In this document: piece by piece, positions 43,420 to 51,389 of the stretch
How the letters are laid out: each line of letters starts with the position of its first letter
Position numbering within the stretch: the stretch's first letter is position 1
Source of the DNA: Noviherbaspirillum aridicola
Lineage (GTDB): Bacteria; Pseudomonadota; Gammaproteobacteria; Burkholderiales; Burkholderiaceae_D
DNA length: 51,389 nt
Assembly: GCF_019656455.1 (NCBI RefSeq)
Contig: NZ_BPMK01000024.1
Span: forward strand, 1 to 51,389
Reading direction: 5' to 3'
Translations under genes and position numbers: made by a program
Notes under the pieces: model-generated
The model's database searches: none
What the model saw: the letters and a program-made list of their open reading frames with translations, nothing else
Told to the model about the DNA's origin: nothing

Positions 43420-44480
43420 GCAGCCCCCTTCACATACGGAAAACGCAGCCGTACCTCGAAATGCCCGTTTGCGACCGACGTGGCCAGCTGCGACTCCACG
43501 TCATAGAGCAACTGCAGGCGCTCGCGGATGTTCTGCAGCGCCAGCTGGTTGCCCGGGACGACCGCCGCGCCGTGCCAGGCATTGACGACGACGACCTCGA
43601 TCCGCTCCAGCGCGCGGCTGATTTCGACCCGGATCGGCGCCGGCGCGGAGGCCGGCTCCACCCCATAGTGCACCGCGTTCTCCAGCAGGGGCTGCAGCAG
43701 CAGCACCGGCATCTGCGCGCGCCGCAGCACGTCCTCCCCGATGTTCTCCATCCGCCACTCCACCTGCAGGCGCTCGCCGAGGCGCAGCTTCTCGATCGCG
43801 AGATATTGCTCGCACAGGCGCAGCTCCTTATCCAGGGTGGTCATGTTGCGCGGATCGCTCATCAGCACCCGGAACAAGTCGGCCAGGTCTTCCAGCGCGG
43901 CTTCCGCCCGGCGCGGCTCGCCGCGAATCAGGGACAGCACCGCGTTGAGACTGTTGAACAGGAAGTGCGGCCGGATGCGCGCCTGCAGGGCCTGCAGCCG
44001 CGCCTCCACCAGCGCCGGCGAAAACGCGCGGGTGCGCAGCTCGAAGTAATGCTGCATCAGCCCCCCGAACAGCGCGGCGAGCAGCGCGCCGCGCGGTACC
44101 GTCAGGTACTCGAAGCCGCCGCGCAGCCATTCGACCGACACGAAGAAATGCACGACGGCGGCGGTCACGGCGGCAGGCACCAGCACGCACGCGAACCGCT
44201 GCGCCCACGCCGGCGCGGCAGCCGCGGGCAGGCGAGGCAGCATCCGCCGCAGCACGCACAGCGCGAACAGCGACCACAGGCATGACAATTCGACCATCAT
44301 CGATCCCTCGACGAAGGACAGGAAACCGGCGCGCCAGCCGCTCGCATGCAGCAGGCTGCCGACGGCCACCGCCAGGTTCACGGCCAGCAGCACGCGCAGC
44401 ACCACCCCGAGGTTGCAGCAGTCGGGAATCAGGATATCGGTGGGGCGGTCGGGCTTGCGAACTGCGGTTTCGGACGGCAT
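43416..44480 (-). CDS. LytS/AlgZ-type sensor histidine kinase
   Basis: A 354-residue membrane kinase. Four or five helices span about 25-145, then the His_kinase domain with His172 in IRPHFLFNSLNAVLSLIRGE. The ATPase region has LLQPLLENAVHYGVEP and a degenerate GxG: VVPGNQLALQNIRERLQLLY. No periplasmic sensor domain is seen. It precedes its regulator with a 4-bp overlap. Start uncertain: ATG at 44480 is chosen, while a GTG at 44507 in frame would extend it by nine residues into the argH promoter. Confidence 0.88.
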   Translation of the reverse strand: MPSETAVRKPDRPTDILIPDCCNLGVVLRVLLAVNLAVAVGSLLHASGWRAGFLSFVEGSMMVELSCLWSLFALCVLRRMLPRLPAAAAPAWAQRFACVLVPAAVTAAVVHFFVSVEWLRGGFEYLTVPRGALLAALFGGLMQHYFELRTRAFSPALVEARLQALQARIRPHFLFNSLNAVLSLIRGEPRRAEAALEDLADLFRVLMSDPRNMTTLDKELRLCEQYLAIEKLRLGERLQVEWRMENIGEDVLRRAQMPVLLLQPLLENAVHYGVEPASAPAPIRVEISRALERIEVVVVNAWHGAAVVPGNQLALQNIRERLQLLYDVESQLATSVANGHFEVRLRFPYVKGAA

Positions 44481-44498
44481 CGGGCGCGGGGCTTGTTC

Positions 44499-44504
44499 TA
44501 TAAT
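44499..44504 (+). promoter_or_regulatory. -10 of the argH promoter
   Basis: A perfect TATAAT 24 bp before the argH ATG, in the divergent gap with the sensor kinase. No good -35 is seen. Confidence 0.5.
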
Positions 44505-44527
44505 CACGGATTCACCGGGGTTCTTTC

Positions 44528-45922
44528 ATGACAGCACAACTCTCCAAAAAAAGCGAGGCCTGGTCGGCCCGCTTTTCCGAACCGGTCTCCGACCTGGTCA
44601 AACGTTACACCGCCTCCGTCTTCTTCGACAAGCGCATGGCCGACGCCGACATCCAGGGCTCGCTCGCGCATGCGGAGATGCTGGCGCACCAGGGCATCAT
44701 CAGCGCCCAGGACTACGCCGACATCCAGCGCGGCATGGCGCAGATCCAGTCCGAGATCGCTGCCGGCAGGTTCGAATGGCTGCTCGACCTGGAAGACGTT
44801 CACCTGAACATCGAAAAACGCCTGACCGAACTGGTCGGCGACGCCGGCAAGCGCCTGCACACCGGCCGCTCGCGCAATGACCAGGTCGCCACCGACATCC
44901 GGCTCTACATGCGCTCGGCGATCGACGACATCGCCGGCCTGCTGCGCGAGCTGCGCCTGGCGCTGCTGGATCTGGCTGAAACCCATGCCGACACCATCCT
45001 GCCCGGCTTCACCCACATGCAGGTGGCCCAGCCGATCACCTTCGGCCACCACATGCTGGCCTATGTCGAGATGTTCACCCGGGACGCGGAGCGCATGGCC
45101 GACTGCCGCAAGCGCGTCAACCGACTGCCGCTCGGCGCCGCCGCGCTGGCCGGCACCACCTTCCCGATCGACCGCGAGCGCGTGGCCCGCACCCTCGGCT
45201 TCGAGGAAGTGGCCCGCAACTCGCTGGACGCCGTGTCCGACCGCGACTTCGCCATCGAATTCTGCGCCGCCGCCGCGCTGGTCATGACCCACGTCTCCCG
45301 CATGTCGGAAGAGCTGGTGATCTGGATGAGCCCGCGTGTCGGCTTCATCGACATCGCCGACCGCTTCTGCACCGGTTCCTCCATCATGCCGCAGAAGAAG
45401 AACCCGGACGTGCCGGAACTGGCTCGCGGCAAGACCGGCCGCGTCAACGGCCACCTGGTCAGCCTGCTGACCCTGATGAAGGGCCAGCCGCTGGCTTACA
45501 ACAAGGACAACCAGGAAGACAAGGAACCGCTGTTCGACACCGTCGACACCGTGGTCGACACCCTGCGCATCTTCGCCGACATGGCGCGCGGCATCACGGT
45601 CAAGCCGGAGGCGATGCGCGCCGCGGCGCTGCAGGGCTATGCCACGGCGACGGATCTGGCCGACTACCTGGTCAAGAAGGGCCTGCCCTTCCGCGACGCG
45701 CACGAGGCGGTCGCCCACGCGGTGCGCGCCTGCGAGCAGCGCGGCTGCGACCTGGCCGACCTGACGCTGCAGGAAATGCAGGCTTTCTCGCCGCTGATCG
45801 ACGCCGACGTGTTCCAGGTGCTCACCCTGGAAGGCTCGGTCGCCGCCCGCAACCACATCGGCGGCACCGCGCCCGAGCAGGTGCGCGCCGCCATCGCCTT
45901 CCACCGTTCGCGTCTGGGCTGA
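44528..45922 (+). CDS. argH: Argininosuccinate lyase
   Basis: A 464-residue enzyme of the fumarase/aspartase superfamily; it cleaves argininosuccinate to arginine and fumarate in the last step of arginine synthesis. The superfamily signature [20 protein letters not shown] carries the catalytic serine (S284/S285 region). [17 protein letters not shown] and [10 protein letters not shown] are further active-site blocks. Length is normal. It diverges from the algZ-like gene, the classical argH-algZR-hem arrangement. Confidence 0.97.
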   Translation: MTAQLSKKSEAWSARFSEPVSDLVKRYTASVFFDKRMADADIQGSLAHAEMLAHQGIISAQDYADIQRGMAQIQSEIAAGRFEWLLDLEDVHLNIEKRLTELVGDAGKRLHTGRSRNDQVATDIRLYMRSAIDDIAGLLRELRLALLDLAETHADTILPGFTHMQVAQPITFGHHMLAYVEMFTRDAERMADCRKRVNRLPLGAAALAGTTFPIDRERVARTLGFEEVARNSLDAVSDRDFAIEFCAAAALVMTHVSRMSEELVIWMSPRVGFIDIADRFCTGSSIMPQKKNPDVPELARGKTGRVNGHLVSLLTLMKGQPLAYNKDNQEDKEPLFDTVDTVVDTLRIFADMARGITVKPEAMRAAALQGYATATDLADYLVKKGLPFRDAHEAVAHAVRACEQRGCDLADLTLQEMQAFSPLIDADVFQVLTLEGSVAARNHIGGTAPEQVRAAIAFHRSRLG

Positions 45923-45935
45923 TCCACCAGCATGC

Positions 45936-45958
45936 GTCGCGCCGGCATTCCCGCCGGC
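45936..45958 (+). repeat. Solo REP-like palindrome
   Basis: GTCGC-GCCGGC-ATTCCC-GCCGGC has a 7-bp stem (CGCCGGC/GCCGGCG, 45940-45959) and a 6-nt loop. It matches the repeat heads in the 48578-49084 array at 18 of 23 positions. It lies 14 bp after argH and has no T-tract. It may be chance, because GCCGGC is common in GC-rich DNA. Confidence 0.35.
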
Positions 45959-46114
45959 GCAGCGCCCGCACATCCGGCGGCGGCTCCCTACCCCGACCCG
46001 TCATTTTTCAAGGCATTTGCGTATTTCCACGTAATCGCAACTGCTTGAAAACATGAAAAAATCCCGTGTTTTCTTATCAGCACGACGGCGTGCCGCCGGC
46101 TGGTGGAAATGGCA

Positions 46115-46120
46115 TATACT
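46115..46120 (+). promoter_or_regulatory. Candidate -10 of the dctQM operon
   Basis: TATACT, a 5/6 match, 81 bp upstream of dctQ. No clear -35 and no sigma-54 TGGCAC-N5-TTGC pair found. The remainder of 45960-46201 shows no gene. Confidence 0.35.
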
Positions 46121-46201
46121 CCCCCGGACCCGAGATCCGGCCCGCCCGGAAAAAACAACCAAGGACCGGGGACAAGATTTTTCAATCATGGAGACACCAT
46201 C

Positions 46202-46786
46202 ATGTCTTTTTTGCTCTCGCTGTCGAGATTCATTGACGCGCTCAATGAAAAAATAGGCAGCCTTGTCAGCTGGGCCCTGCTGATCTCGGTCCTGATCTGC
46301 ACCGGCAACGCCGTCGTGCGCTACGCGTTCAACTACAGCTCCAACGCGTGGCTGGAAATCCAGTGGTATCTGTTCGCGGCGATCTTCCTGCTCGGCGCGT
46401 CGTACACCCTCAAGCGCAACGAACACGTCCGCATCGACGTGGTGGTGGGACGCTTCTCCAAGCGCACCCAGGTCTGGATCGACATCTTCGGCTTCCTGCT
46501 CTTCCTGCTGCCGATGACGCTGATCATTCTCTATTACGCCGTTCCGTACACCTGGATCTCGATCGAAAGCCAGGAAGTATCGAGCAATGCCGGCGGCCTC
46601 ATCATCTGGCCCGCCAAGCTGCTGATCCCGGCCGGCTTCCTGCTGCTCACGCTGCAGGGCGTGTCCGAGCTGATCAAGCGCATCGGCTTCCTGCAAGGCA
46701 GGGTACCTGCCAGCGCATTCGAAAAACAAGCAACGACGCCGGAAGAAGAAATCGAGGCGATCAAAGCTGCAAACAAACTGAACTGA
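46202..46786 (+). CDS. dctQ: TRAP transporter small permease (DctQ)
   Basis: A 194-residue inner-membrane protein with four helices: VSWALLISVLICTGNAVVRY, WLEIQWYLFAAIFLLGASYTL, IFGFLLFLLPMTLIILYYAV and LIPAGFLLLTLQGVSELIK. The EIQWYLFA and NEHVRIDV blocks are typical of DctQ. It forms the membrane complex with DctM and uses the sodium gradient to import solute delivered by the binding protein. GGAG lies 8 nt before the ATG at 46202. dctM follows after 18 bp. Confidence 0.92.
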   Translation: MSFLLSLSRFIDALNEKIGSLVSWALLISVLICTGNAVVRYAFNYSSNAWLEIQWYLFAAIFLLGASYTLKRNEHVRIDVVVGRFSKRTQVWIDIFGFLLFLLPMTLIILYYAVPYTWISIESQEVSSNAGGLIIWPAKLLIPAGFLLLTLQGVSELIKRIGFLQGRVPASAFEKQATTPEEEIEAIKAANKLN

Positions 46787-46804
46787 TCGCCGGAGACTCA
46801 GAAC

Positions 46805-48505
46805 ATGGAGCAATTCCTCATCGCGAACATGGCGCCGATCATGTTCGGCGCCCTCATCGTATTCCTGCTGTCGGGTTTCCCGGTAGCTTTCGCGCTCGCC
46901 GCCAACGGCCTGTTCTTCGGCCTGCTCGGCATCGAGCTCGGCCTGCTCCAGCCCGCGCTGCTGCAGGCACTGCCGAATCGCGTGTTCGGCATCATGGCCA
47001 ACGACACCCTGCTGGCGATTCCGTTCTTCACCTTCATGGGCCTGATCCTCGAGCGCTCCGGCATGGCCGAGGACCTGCTCGACACCATCGGCCAGCTGTT
47101 CGGCCCGATCCGCGGCGGCGTCGCCTATGCGGTGATCTTCGTCGGCGCACTGCTGGCGGCGACCACCGGCGTGGTGGCGGCCTCGGTGATTTCGATGGGC
47201 CTGATCTCGCTGCCGGTCATGCTGCGCTATGGCTATGACAAGCGCATCGCCTCCGGCGTCATTGCCGCCTCCGGCACGCTGGCGCAGATCATTCCGCCGT
47301 CGCTGGTGCTGATCGTGATGGCCGACCAGCTCGGCCGTTCCGTCGGCGACATGTACAAGGCGGCCTTCGTGCCCGGCCTGCTGCTGACCGCGATGTACGC
47401 CGGTTACGTGCTGGCCGTCTCGATCTTCAAGCCGACGGCTGTGCCGGCACTGCCTCCCGAGGCACGCAACCTGCGCGAGCCGAACGGCAAGAGCGGCGTG
47501 GTGTCGCTGGTCGTGCTGCTGGTGCTCGCCACCCTGGGATCGTTTGCGTTCGCCGAGATCTATTTTGCCGGCCACGAAAACGCCAAGCCCGACGAAGTGG
47601 GCATCTATTCGGCGGCGGTCGGTATCGTCGGCGCCTTCGTGCTTGCTGCGGGCAACCGTTATCTGAAGCTTGGCCTGCTGTCGCGCCTTGCTGAAAAAGT
47701 CGTGTTCGTGCTGATTCCGCCGCTGGCCCTGATCTTCCTGGTGCTCGGCACGATCTTCGTTGGCATCGCAACGCCTACCGAAGGCGGCGGCATGGGCGCG
47801 TTCGGCGCGATGGTCCTGGCGATGATGAACCGTCGCCTGAATTTCTCGCTGCTCAAGCAGGCGATGGACTCCACCACCCGCCTGTCCTGCTTCGTGGTGT
47901 TCATCCTGATCGGATCTTCCGTGTTCGGCCTGACCTTCCGCGCCGTCAACGGCGACCTCTGGGTCGAGCATCTGCTGACCTCGCTGCCGGGCGGCCAGAT
48001 GGGCTTCCTGATCGTGGTGAACATCCTGTTCTTCGGCCTGGCCTTCTTCCTCGACTTCTTCGAGCTGGCCTTCATCCTGGTGCCGCTGGTCGGCCCGGTC
48101 GCCGAAAAGCTGGGCATCGACCTGATCTGGTTCGGCGTGCTGCTGGGCGTGAACATGCAGACCTCGTTCATGCACCCGCCCTTCGGCTTCGCCCTGTTCT
48201 ACCTGCGCTCGGTCGCGCCAAAGGAGGTCAAGACATCCGACATCTACTGGGGCGCGGTGCCGTTCGTGGTCATCCAGATCATCATGGTCGCGCTGATCAT
48301 CGCCTTCCCGAACATCGTGTCGGTGGCCGAAAAGACCGACATGAAGGAACAGCTCGAGCTGAAGATCGAGACGCCGATGAACCAGGAACAAAGCAGCGAC
48401 ATGCCCTCGTTCAACTTCTCCACCGAGGAAGAGAACAAGGATGGCGCCAGCCAGCAGAGCGAAGAGCCGCAGCTGAACTTCTCGACCGAAGAGGAAAAGA
48501 AGTAA
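46805..48505 (+). CDS. dctM: TRAP transporter large permease (DctM)
   Basis: A 566-residue DctM, longer than the usual 430. The core has TFMGLILERSGMAEDLL, GGVAYAVIFVGALLAATTGVVAASV and ASGTLAQIIPPSLVLIVMADQLG. Extra length comes from an internal membrane-containing insertion (about 215-310) found in the TakP/mannitol-type subfamily. The other source is a charged C-terminal tail after the last helix (FVVIQIIMVALIIAFPNIV). The tail contains two copies of (F/L)NFSTEEE, about 28 residues apart. A strong terminator follows. The matching binding protein is convergent downstream. Confidence 0.93.
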   Translation: MEQFLIANMAPIMFGALIVFLLSGFPVAFALAANGLFFGLLGIELGLLQPALLQALPNRVFGIMANDTLLAIPFFTFMGLILERSGMAEDLLDTIGQLFGPIRGGVAYAVIFVGALLAATTGVVAASVISMGLISLPVMLRYGYDKRIASGVIAASGTLAQIIPPSLVLIVMADQLGRSVGDMYKAAFVPGLLLTAMYAGYVLAVSIFKPTAVPALPPEARNLREPNGKSGVVSLVVLLVLATLGSFAFAEIYFAGHENAKPDEVGIYSAAVGIVGAFVLAAGNRYLKLGLLSRLAEKVVFVLIPPLALIFLVLGTIFVGIATPTEGGGMGAFGAMVLAMMNRRLNFSLLKQAMDSTTRLSCFVVFILIGSSVFGLTFRAVNGDLWVEHLLTSLPGGQMGFLIVVNILFFGLAFFLDFFELAFILVPLVGPVAEKLGIDLIWFGVLLGVNMQTSFMHPPFGFALFYLRSVAPKEVKTSDIYWGAVPFVVIQIIMVALIIAFPNIVSVAEKTDMKEQLELKIETPMNQEQSSDMPSFNFSTEEENKDGASQQSEEPQLNFSTEEEKK

Positions 48506-48528
48506 GGCGCCGGGCTCTCCCCCGCCAA

Positions 48529-48558
48529 CCCCGCACGGTTCGCCCTGCGGGGTTTTTT
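48529..48558 (+). terminator. Rho-independent terminator of dctQM
   Basis: CCCCGCA-(10 nt)-TGCGGGG followed by six T (48553-48558), 24 bp after the dctM stop. Confidence 0.9.
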
Positions 48559-48577
48559 GTTGGCGGCGAACAGAGGA

Positions 48578-49084
48578 AGGTCCAACGAAAAAGGTGGCGC
48601 CGGCCTCCGTGCCGGCGTAGTCGGCGGTTGTCCGAAGACTGAAGCAACAGGGTGCCCCATCACGCGAAGCCGCGTGCGCGACCTCCGCCGGGCCGGCAGG
48701 GACGCCGGCCCTACTGGCAGGGCGAGGTCCAACGAAAAAGGTGGCGCCGGCCTCCGTGCCGGCGTAGTCGGCGGTTGTCCGAAGAATGAAGCAACAGGGT
48801 GCCCCAGCACGCGAAGCCGCGTGCGCGACCTCCACTGGACCGGCAGGGACGCCGGCCCTACTGGCAGGGCGAGGTCCAACGAAAAAGGTAGCGCCGGCCC
48901 CCGTGCCGGCGTAGTCGGCGGTTGTCCGAAGAATGAAGCAACAGGGTGCCCCATCACGCGAAGCCGCGTGCGCGACCTCCGCTGGACCGGCAGGGACGCC
49001 GGCCCTACTGGCAGGGCGAGGTCCATCGAAAAAGGTGGCGCCGGCCTCCGTGCCGGCGTAGTCGGCGGTTGTCCGAAGACTGAA
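48578..49084. repeat. 147-bp tandem repeat array, REP/BIME-like
   Basis: Three full units (48578-48724, 48725-48871, 48872-49018) and a 66-bp partial fourth (49019-49084) with only a few differences each. Each unit holds two hairpins. One is CGCCGGC-N6-GCCGGCG (48598-48617 in unit 1); the other is GGGCCGGC-N6-GCCGGCCC (48690-48711). Read on opposite strands, the two heads share about 18 of 23 positions, so a unit is a pair of inverted REP-like elements, that is, a BIME. Because 147 is divisible by three, frames stay open across the array and mimic genes; I call none. It fills the gap between dctM and the convergent takP-like gene. Confidence 0.9.
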
Positions 49085-49162
49085 CCGCACGGCGCGCTAT
49101 CGAGCGGAAATCGCACAGCCGGCTATCCCGTGACTGAAGCGCGAAACAAACCGGCAGTCCAT

Positions 49163-49190
49163 AAAAAAACCCGCTGCAGCACAGCGGGTT
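49163..49190 (-). terminator. Rho-independent terminator of the TRAP binding-protein gene
   Basis: On the minus strand AACCCGCTG-N5-CAGCGGGTT runs into seven T (49169-49163), 20 bp past the stop. The stretch 49085-49162 shows nothing else. Confidence 0.9.
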
Positions 49191-49209
49191 TTCATCAGGC
49201 CGGAAACGC

Positions 49210-50289
49210 TTACTTGCGCGCAGCCATGAAGTTTTGCATCGGATACTCGGACACCGAGTTCCACTGGTTCTGGTCGCGCTGGAAGCGCTTGTACGGCTCC
49301 CAGATCTTCTTGAACTTGGCGTTCTTGGAGGCTTCCTCTTCCATGGTGGTCATCGCGGCCTTGTAGCAGGCTTCCATGATCTCCTTGGAGAAGAAACGCA
49401 TCTTGGCGCCGTTCTTGATCAGGCGGGCCAGTGCCGGCGGGTTCTTGGCGTCGTACTGGGCCTGCATGGTGACATGCGCCTCGTAGGAAGCGGCTTCGAT
49501 CGCGAACTTGTAGTCGTCCGGCAGCTTTTCCCATTCCTTGATGCCGATGTAGAACGACAGCTGCGCGCCGGCTTCCCACCAGCCCGGTGCATAGTAGTAC
49601 GGCGCGACCTTGTAGAAGCCGAGTTTCTCGTCGTCGTACGGGGTGGTCCACTCGACCGCGTCGAGCGTGCCCTTTTCCAGCGCCGGATAGATGTCGGCGC
49701 CGGCGAGCTGCTGCGGCACCAGGCCGAGCGGGGCCATCACGCGGCCGGCGAAGGCGGAGATCCGCATCTTCAGGCCCTTGATGTCGTTGAGCGTCTTGAT
49801 CTCCTTGCGGAACCAGCCGCCCATCTGCGCGCCGGTATTCCCGCCGAGGAAGTTGATCACGCCATAGTCGCGATAGAACTCGCGCAGCAGGTCGCGGCCG
49901 CCGCCCTGGTCGAACCAGGCGGTCTGCTGGCGCGAGCTCATGCCGAAGGGTACGGCGCAATCGAAGGCAAACGTCGGATCCTTGCCGAAGTAGTAATACG
50001 GCGCGGTATGGCCCATCTCCACGGTGCCGTTCTGCACGGCGTCCACCACCTGCAGCGGCGGCACGATTTCGCCGCCGGCGAACACGCGGATGTTGAGCTT
50101 GCCGCCGGTGAGCTGGGCGACACGGCGGCTGAACACTTCAGCGGTGCCGAACAGGGTGTCGAGCGACTTCGGGAAGCTCGAGGCCAGGCGCCAGTTCAGG
50201 GTGGGCTGCGACTGGGCCAGAGCGGGAGCTGCGAGTGCGCCTGCGGCGCCGCCGACTGCCGCCTTTTTCAGAAAGGAACGACGTTCCAT
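49210..50289 (-). CDS. TRAP transporter substrate-binding protein (TakP-like)
   Basis: A 359-residue DctP-family periplasmic protein. A twin-arginine signal MERRSFLKKAAVGGAAGALA with cleavage near ALA25 precedes QSQPTLNWRLASSFPKSLDTLFG. WRLASSFPKSLD, GGEIVPPLQVVDAV, KMRISAFAGRVM and DAVEWTTPYDDEKLGFYKVA are typical of the TakP branch, which binds 2-oxo acids or lactate as calcium or sodium salts. AGGAG lies 5 nt before the ATG at 50289. It is convergent with dctQM, separated by the repeat array, so it is transcribed separately. The ligand is inferred only. Confidence 0.9.
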   Translation of the reverse strand: MERRSFLKKAAVGGAAGALAAPALAQSQPTLNWRLASSFPKSLDTLFGTAEVFSRRVAQLTGGKLNIRVFAGGEIVPPLQVVDAVQNGTVEMGHTAPYYYFGKDPTFAFDCAVPFGMSSRQQTAWFDQGGGRDLLREFYRDYGVINFLGGNTGAQMGGWFRKEIKTLNDIKGLKMRISAFAGRVMAPLGLVPQQLAGADIYPALEKGTLDAVEWTTPYDDEKLGFYKVAPYYYAPGWWEAGAQLSFYIGIKEWEKLPDDYKFAIEAASYEAHVTMQAQYDAKNPPALARLIKNGAKMRFFSKEIMEACYKAAMTTMEEEASKNAKFKKIWEPYKRFQRDQNQWNSVSEYPMQNFMAARK

Positions 50290-50486
50290 TATGTCTCCTG
50301 TAGAAAAGAAGCTTTGATACTGAGCATCGACGCGCGATGACTTTGTTGTCGATTTGTACGCGCGGCGGTTCACCACTTTCGGGCCGGAAGTCATACGCTT
50401 TCCCGGCACCGCTGAAGCATGCCATGAAAAGAAACAAATTGCCATTTCCATAGGGGCGCGGGCGGCCCGATATGAAGAAATGCGCG

Positions 50487-50518
50487 AAAAAAAACGCCGC
50501 AGGGTTTCCCATGCGGCG
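50487..50518 (-). terminator. Rho-independent terminator of efp
   Basis: On the minus strand CGCCGCA-(10 nt)-TGCGGCG followed by eight T (50494-50487), 22 bp past the efp stop. 50290-50486 holds the untranslated upstream region of the binding-protein gene with no clear promoter. Confidence 0.92.
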
Positions 50519-50540
50519 CTCCTCGCGTATGCGTACCGGA

Positions 50541-51098
50541 TTACTTGCTGCGGCTCTTGTATTCGCCGGTGCGGGTATCGATCTCGATCTTGTCGCCGAT
50601 GTCGACGAACAGCGGCACCGGAATCTCGAAGCCGGTCGCGATCTTCGCGGGCTTGAGCACCTTGCCCGAGGTGTCGCCCTTGACGGCCGGCTCGGTGTAG
50701 GTGATTTCGCGGACGATGGTGGTCGGCAGTTCGACCGAGATCGCCTTGCCGTCGTAGAACACGGCTTCGCATTGCATGCCGTCTTCCAGATAGTTGAGCG
50801 CGTCGCCGAGGTTTTCCTTTTCGATTTCGTACTGGTTGTATTCCTCGTCCATGAAGACATACAGCGGATCGGCGAAATACGAGAAGGTGACCGGCTTCTT
50901 CTCGAGCACGACGACGTCGAACTTGTCGTCGCCGCGGAACACGTTTTCCAGCGGCGCGTTGGTCAGAAGATTCTTCATCTTCCACTTGTAGGTGAAGCCC
51001 GTGCGGCTCGAACCGTTGACGTCGGAGCGCAACAAGATGAACGGCTTGCCATCGATCATGACGATATTGCCGACGCGAACTTCTTTTGCAGCTTTCAT
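50541..51098 (-). CDS. efp: Elongation factor P, Arg32 (EarP-rhamnosylated) type
   Basis: A 185-residue EF-P with three OB/KOW-like domains, which helps the ribosome through polyproline stretches. The N-terminal loop reads NGSSRTGF with Arg at position 32 in place of lysine. Arg32 EF-Ps are rhamnosylated by EarP, and the residue sets the type apart from the lysylated EpmA/B class. The end [17 protein letters not shown] is typical. earP is often adjacent to efp in this lineage but is not in this window; an IS481 end lies upstream. No strong Shine-Dalgarno. Confidence 0.96.
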   Translation of the reverse strand: MKAAKEVRVGNIVMIDGKPFILLRSDVNGSSRTGFTYKWKMKNLLTNAPLENVFRGDDKFDVVVLEKKPVTFSYFADPLYVFMDEEYNQYEIEKENLGDALNYLEDGMQCEAVFYDGKAISVELPTTIVREITYTEPAVKGDTSGKVLKPAKIATGFEIPVPLFVDIGDKIEIDTRTGEYKSRSK

Positions 51099-51211
51099 AG
51101 CGAATTTAGAAAAATGGGTTGTTTTGGAAACAGGCCGTCGCCTCTGGAGCGTGCGACAGGTTGACGCGATCGTTGAAGGACCGAATCGGGCGCATGTACG
51201 GACAGCCGGGT

Positions 51212-51217
51212 ATTATA
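51212..51217 (-). promoter_or_regulatory. Extended -10 of the efp promoter
   Basis: On the minus strand TGG-TATAAT, a perfect -10 with the extended TGn motif, about 115 bp upstream of the efp ATG. The IS481 end begins 45 bp further upstream, so this promoter is probably intact. Confidence 0.65.
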
Positions 51218-51262
51218 CCAGCGCCGCGGCGCGTTCCAGAATTCCGGTTTCCGCGGCCTAGG

Positions 51263-51389
51263 TGTGATGTTTCAATAGGTTGTTCTGGTTCATTCGGATT
51301 GGATTTGAGAAACTGGAAATCGCCAAACCCCCAGTTCTCAAAGAAGCCAACCGAATGAACATCCATAAGAATGCCCGATTGACGTTTAT
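51263..51389 (+). mobile_element. IS481-family insertion sequence, left end
   Basis: From 51263 the sequence TGTGATGTTTCAATAGGTTG matches the left terminal repeat of Bordetella IS481 as I remember it, and the following leader (GAGAAACTGGAAATCGCCAA at 51308) also matches. The base before it completes CCTAGG (51257-51262), the NCTAGN target that IS481 duplicates on insertion. The element runs off the right edge. Confidence 0.88.
51355..51389 (+). CDS. IS481 transposase, N-terminal part
   Basis: ATG at 51355 opens MNIHKNARLTF, the conserved N terminus of IS481-type DDE transposases (in Bordetella MNTHKHARLTF). Only 11 codons are in the window, so integrity cannot be judged. Confidence 0.85.
   Translation, partial: MNIHKNARLTF

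Noticed and set aside
46080-46140. Sigma-54 promoter for the TRAP operon
   Set aside because: A TGGCA occurs near 46110, but no TTGC block follows at the required spacing.
48578-49084. CRISPR array
   Set aside because: Repeats are contiguous 147-bp units without unique spacers, and no cas genes are present.
46001-49090. 1029-codon minus-strand frame with internal repeats
   Set aside because: Antisense to dctQM; its repeated N terminus arises because the 147-bp array period is divisible by three.
48557-49366. 269-codon plus-strand repeat protein
   Set aside because: Reads through REP-like hairpins and the terminator of the binding-protein gene; no start signal.
51106-51366. 86-codon minus-strand frame upstream of efp
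   Set aside because: Spans the efp promoter and the IS481 end; a chimaeric open frame without coding features.

Overview
The window is chromosomal DNA from a high-GC betaproteobacterium. It is most likely a member of the Burkholderiales, perhaps close to Oxalobacteraceae (Herbaspirillum/Noviherbaspirillum-like). This placement is an inference from gene content: an Arg32-type EF-P, an nadE-glnB pair, an argH/algZ-algR/ppc/hemC-D-X-Y/ppa block, a serS-rarA-lolA-ftsK-trxB block, TRAP dctQM, and an IS481-type element. Almost all of the DNA is coding. The many long opposite-strand open frames are shadows of high-GC genes. I did not see a phage, a CRISPR array or a complete mobile element.

Layout. 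1-12.3 kb: a phosphate/polyphosphate block in which pstS (partial) and ppk diverge from a Pho-box region, followed by sixA, a DUF445 membrane protein, a small ribbon-helix-helix-like protein with a palindromic operator, a chemoreceptor paired with a periplasmic binding protein, ppx with its own Pho box, a phasin-like protein, and a glycosyltransferase/radical-SAM pair. 12.3-13.8 kb: a sparse, lower-GC patch holding an orphan TIR-like (ThsB/DUF1863-type) gene, a tRNA-Ser(CGA) with its terminator, and an 8-bp tandem repeat. 13.8-24.4 kb: an EAL-CBS-GGDEF protein, then housekeeping genes (serS, a CzcE-like lipoprotein, rarA, lolA, ftsK, trxB, an Smr protein, a TRIC-family channel). 24.4-29.3 kb: glnB and nadE, a FemAB-like acyltransferase and a Ser/Thr kinase. 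29.3-34.7 kb: an HDOD/GAF-like protein and an iron-uptake pair (PepSY membrane protein and TonB-dependent siderophore receptor) behind a Fur-box-like site. 34.8-45.9 kb: ppa, hemYXDC, ppc, an AlgR/AlgZ-like two-component system and argH. 46.2-50.3 kb: a TRAP transporter whose membrane subunits and binding protein are convergent and separated by a 147-bp tandem REP/BIME-like array. 50.5-51.4 kb: efp and the left end of an IS481-family element sitting exactly in a CCTAGG target.

How the genes work together. pstS, ppk and ppx share Pho-box promoters with identical 8-nt spacing from box end to -10 hexamer, so phosphate uptake, polyphosphate synthesis and polyphosphate degradation should respond together to phosphate starvation. 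PII and glutamine-dependent NAD synthetase are adjacent, linking nitrogen status to NAD synthesis. The hem genes form a tight cluster with overlapping or abutting ends. The most novel-looking items are the orphan TIR-like gene in atypical DNA, the RHH-like/histone-tail protein with its triple half-site operator, the GT2/radical-SAM pair, the MCP/binding-protein pair and the REP/BIME array. None of these could be tested against databases here.
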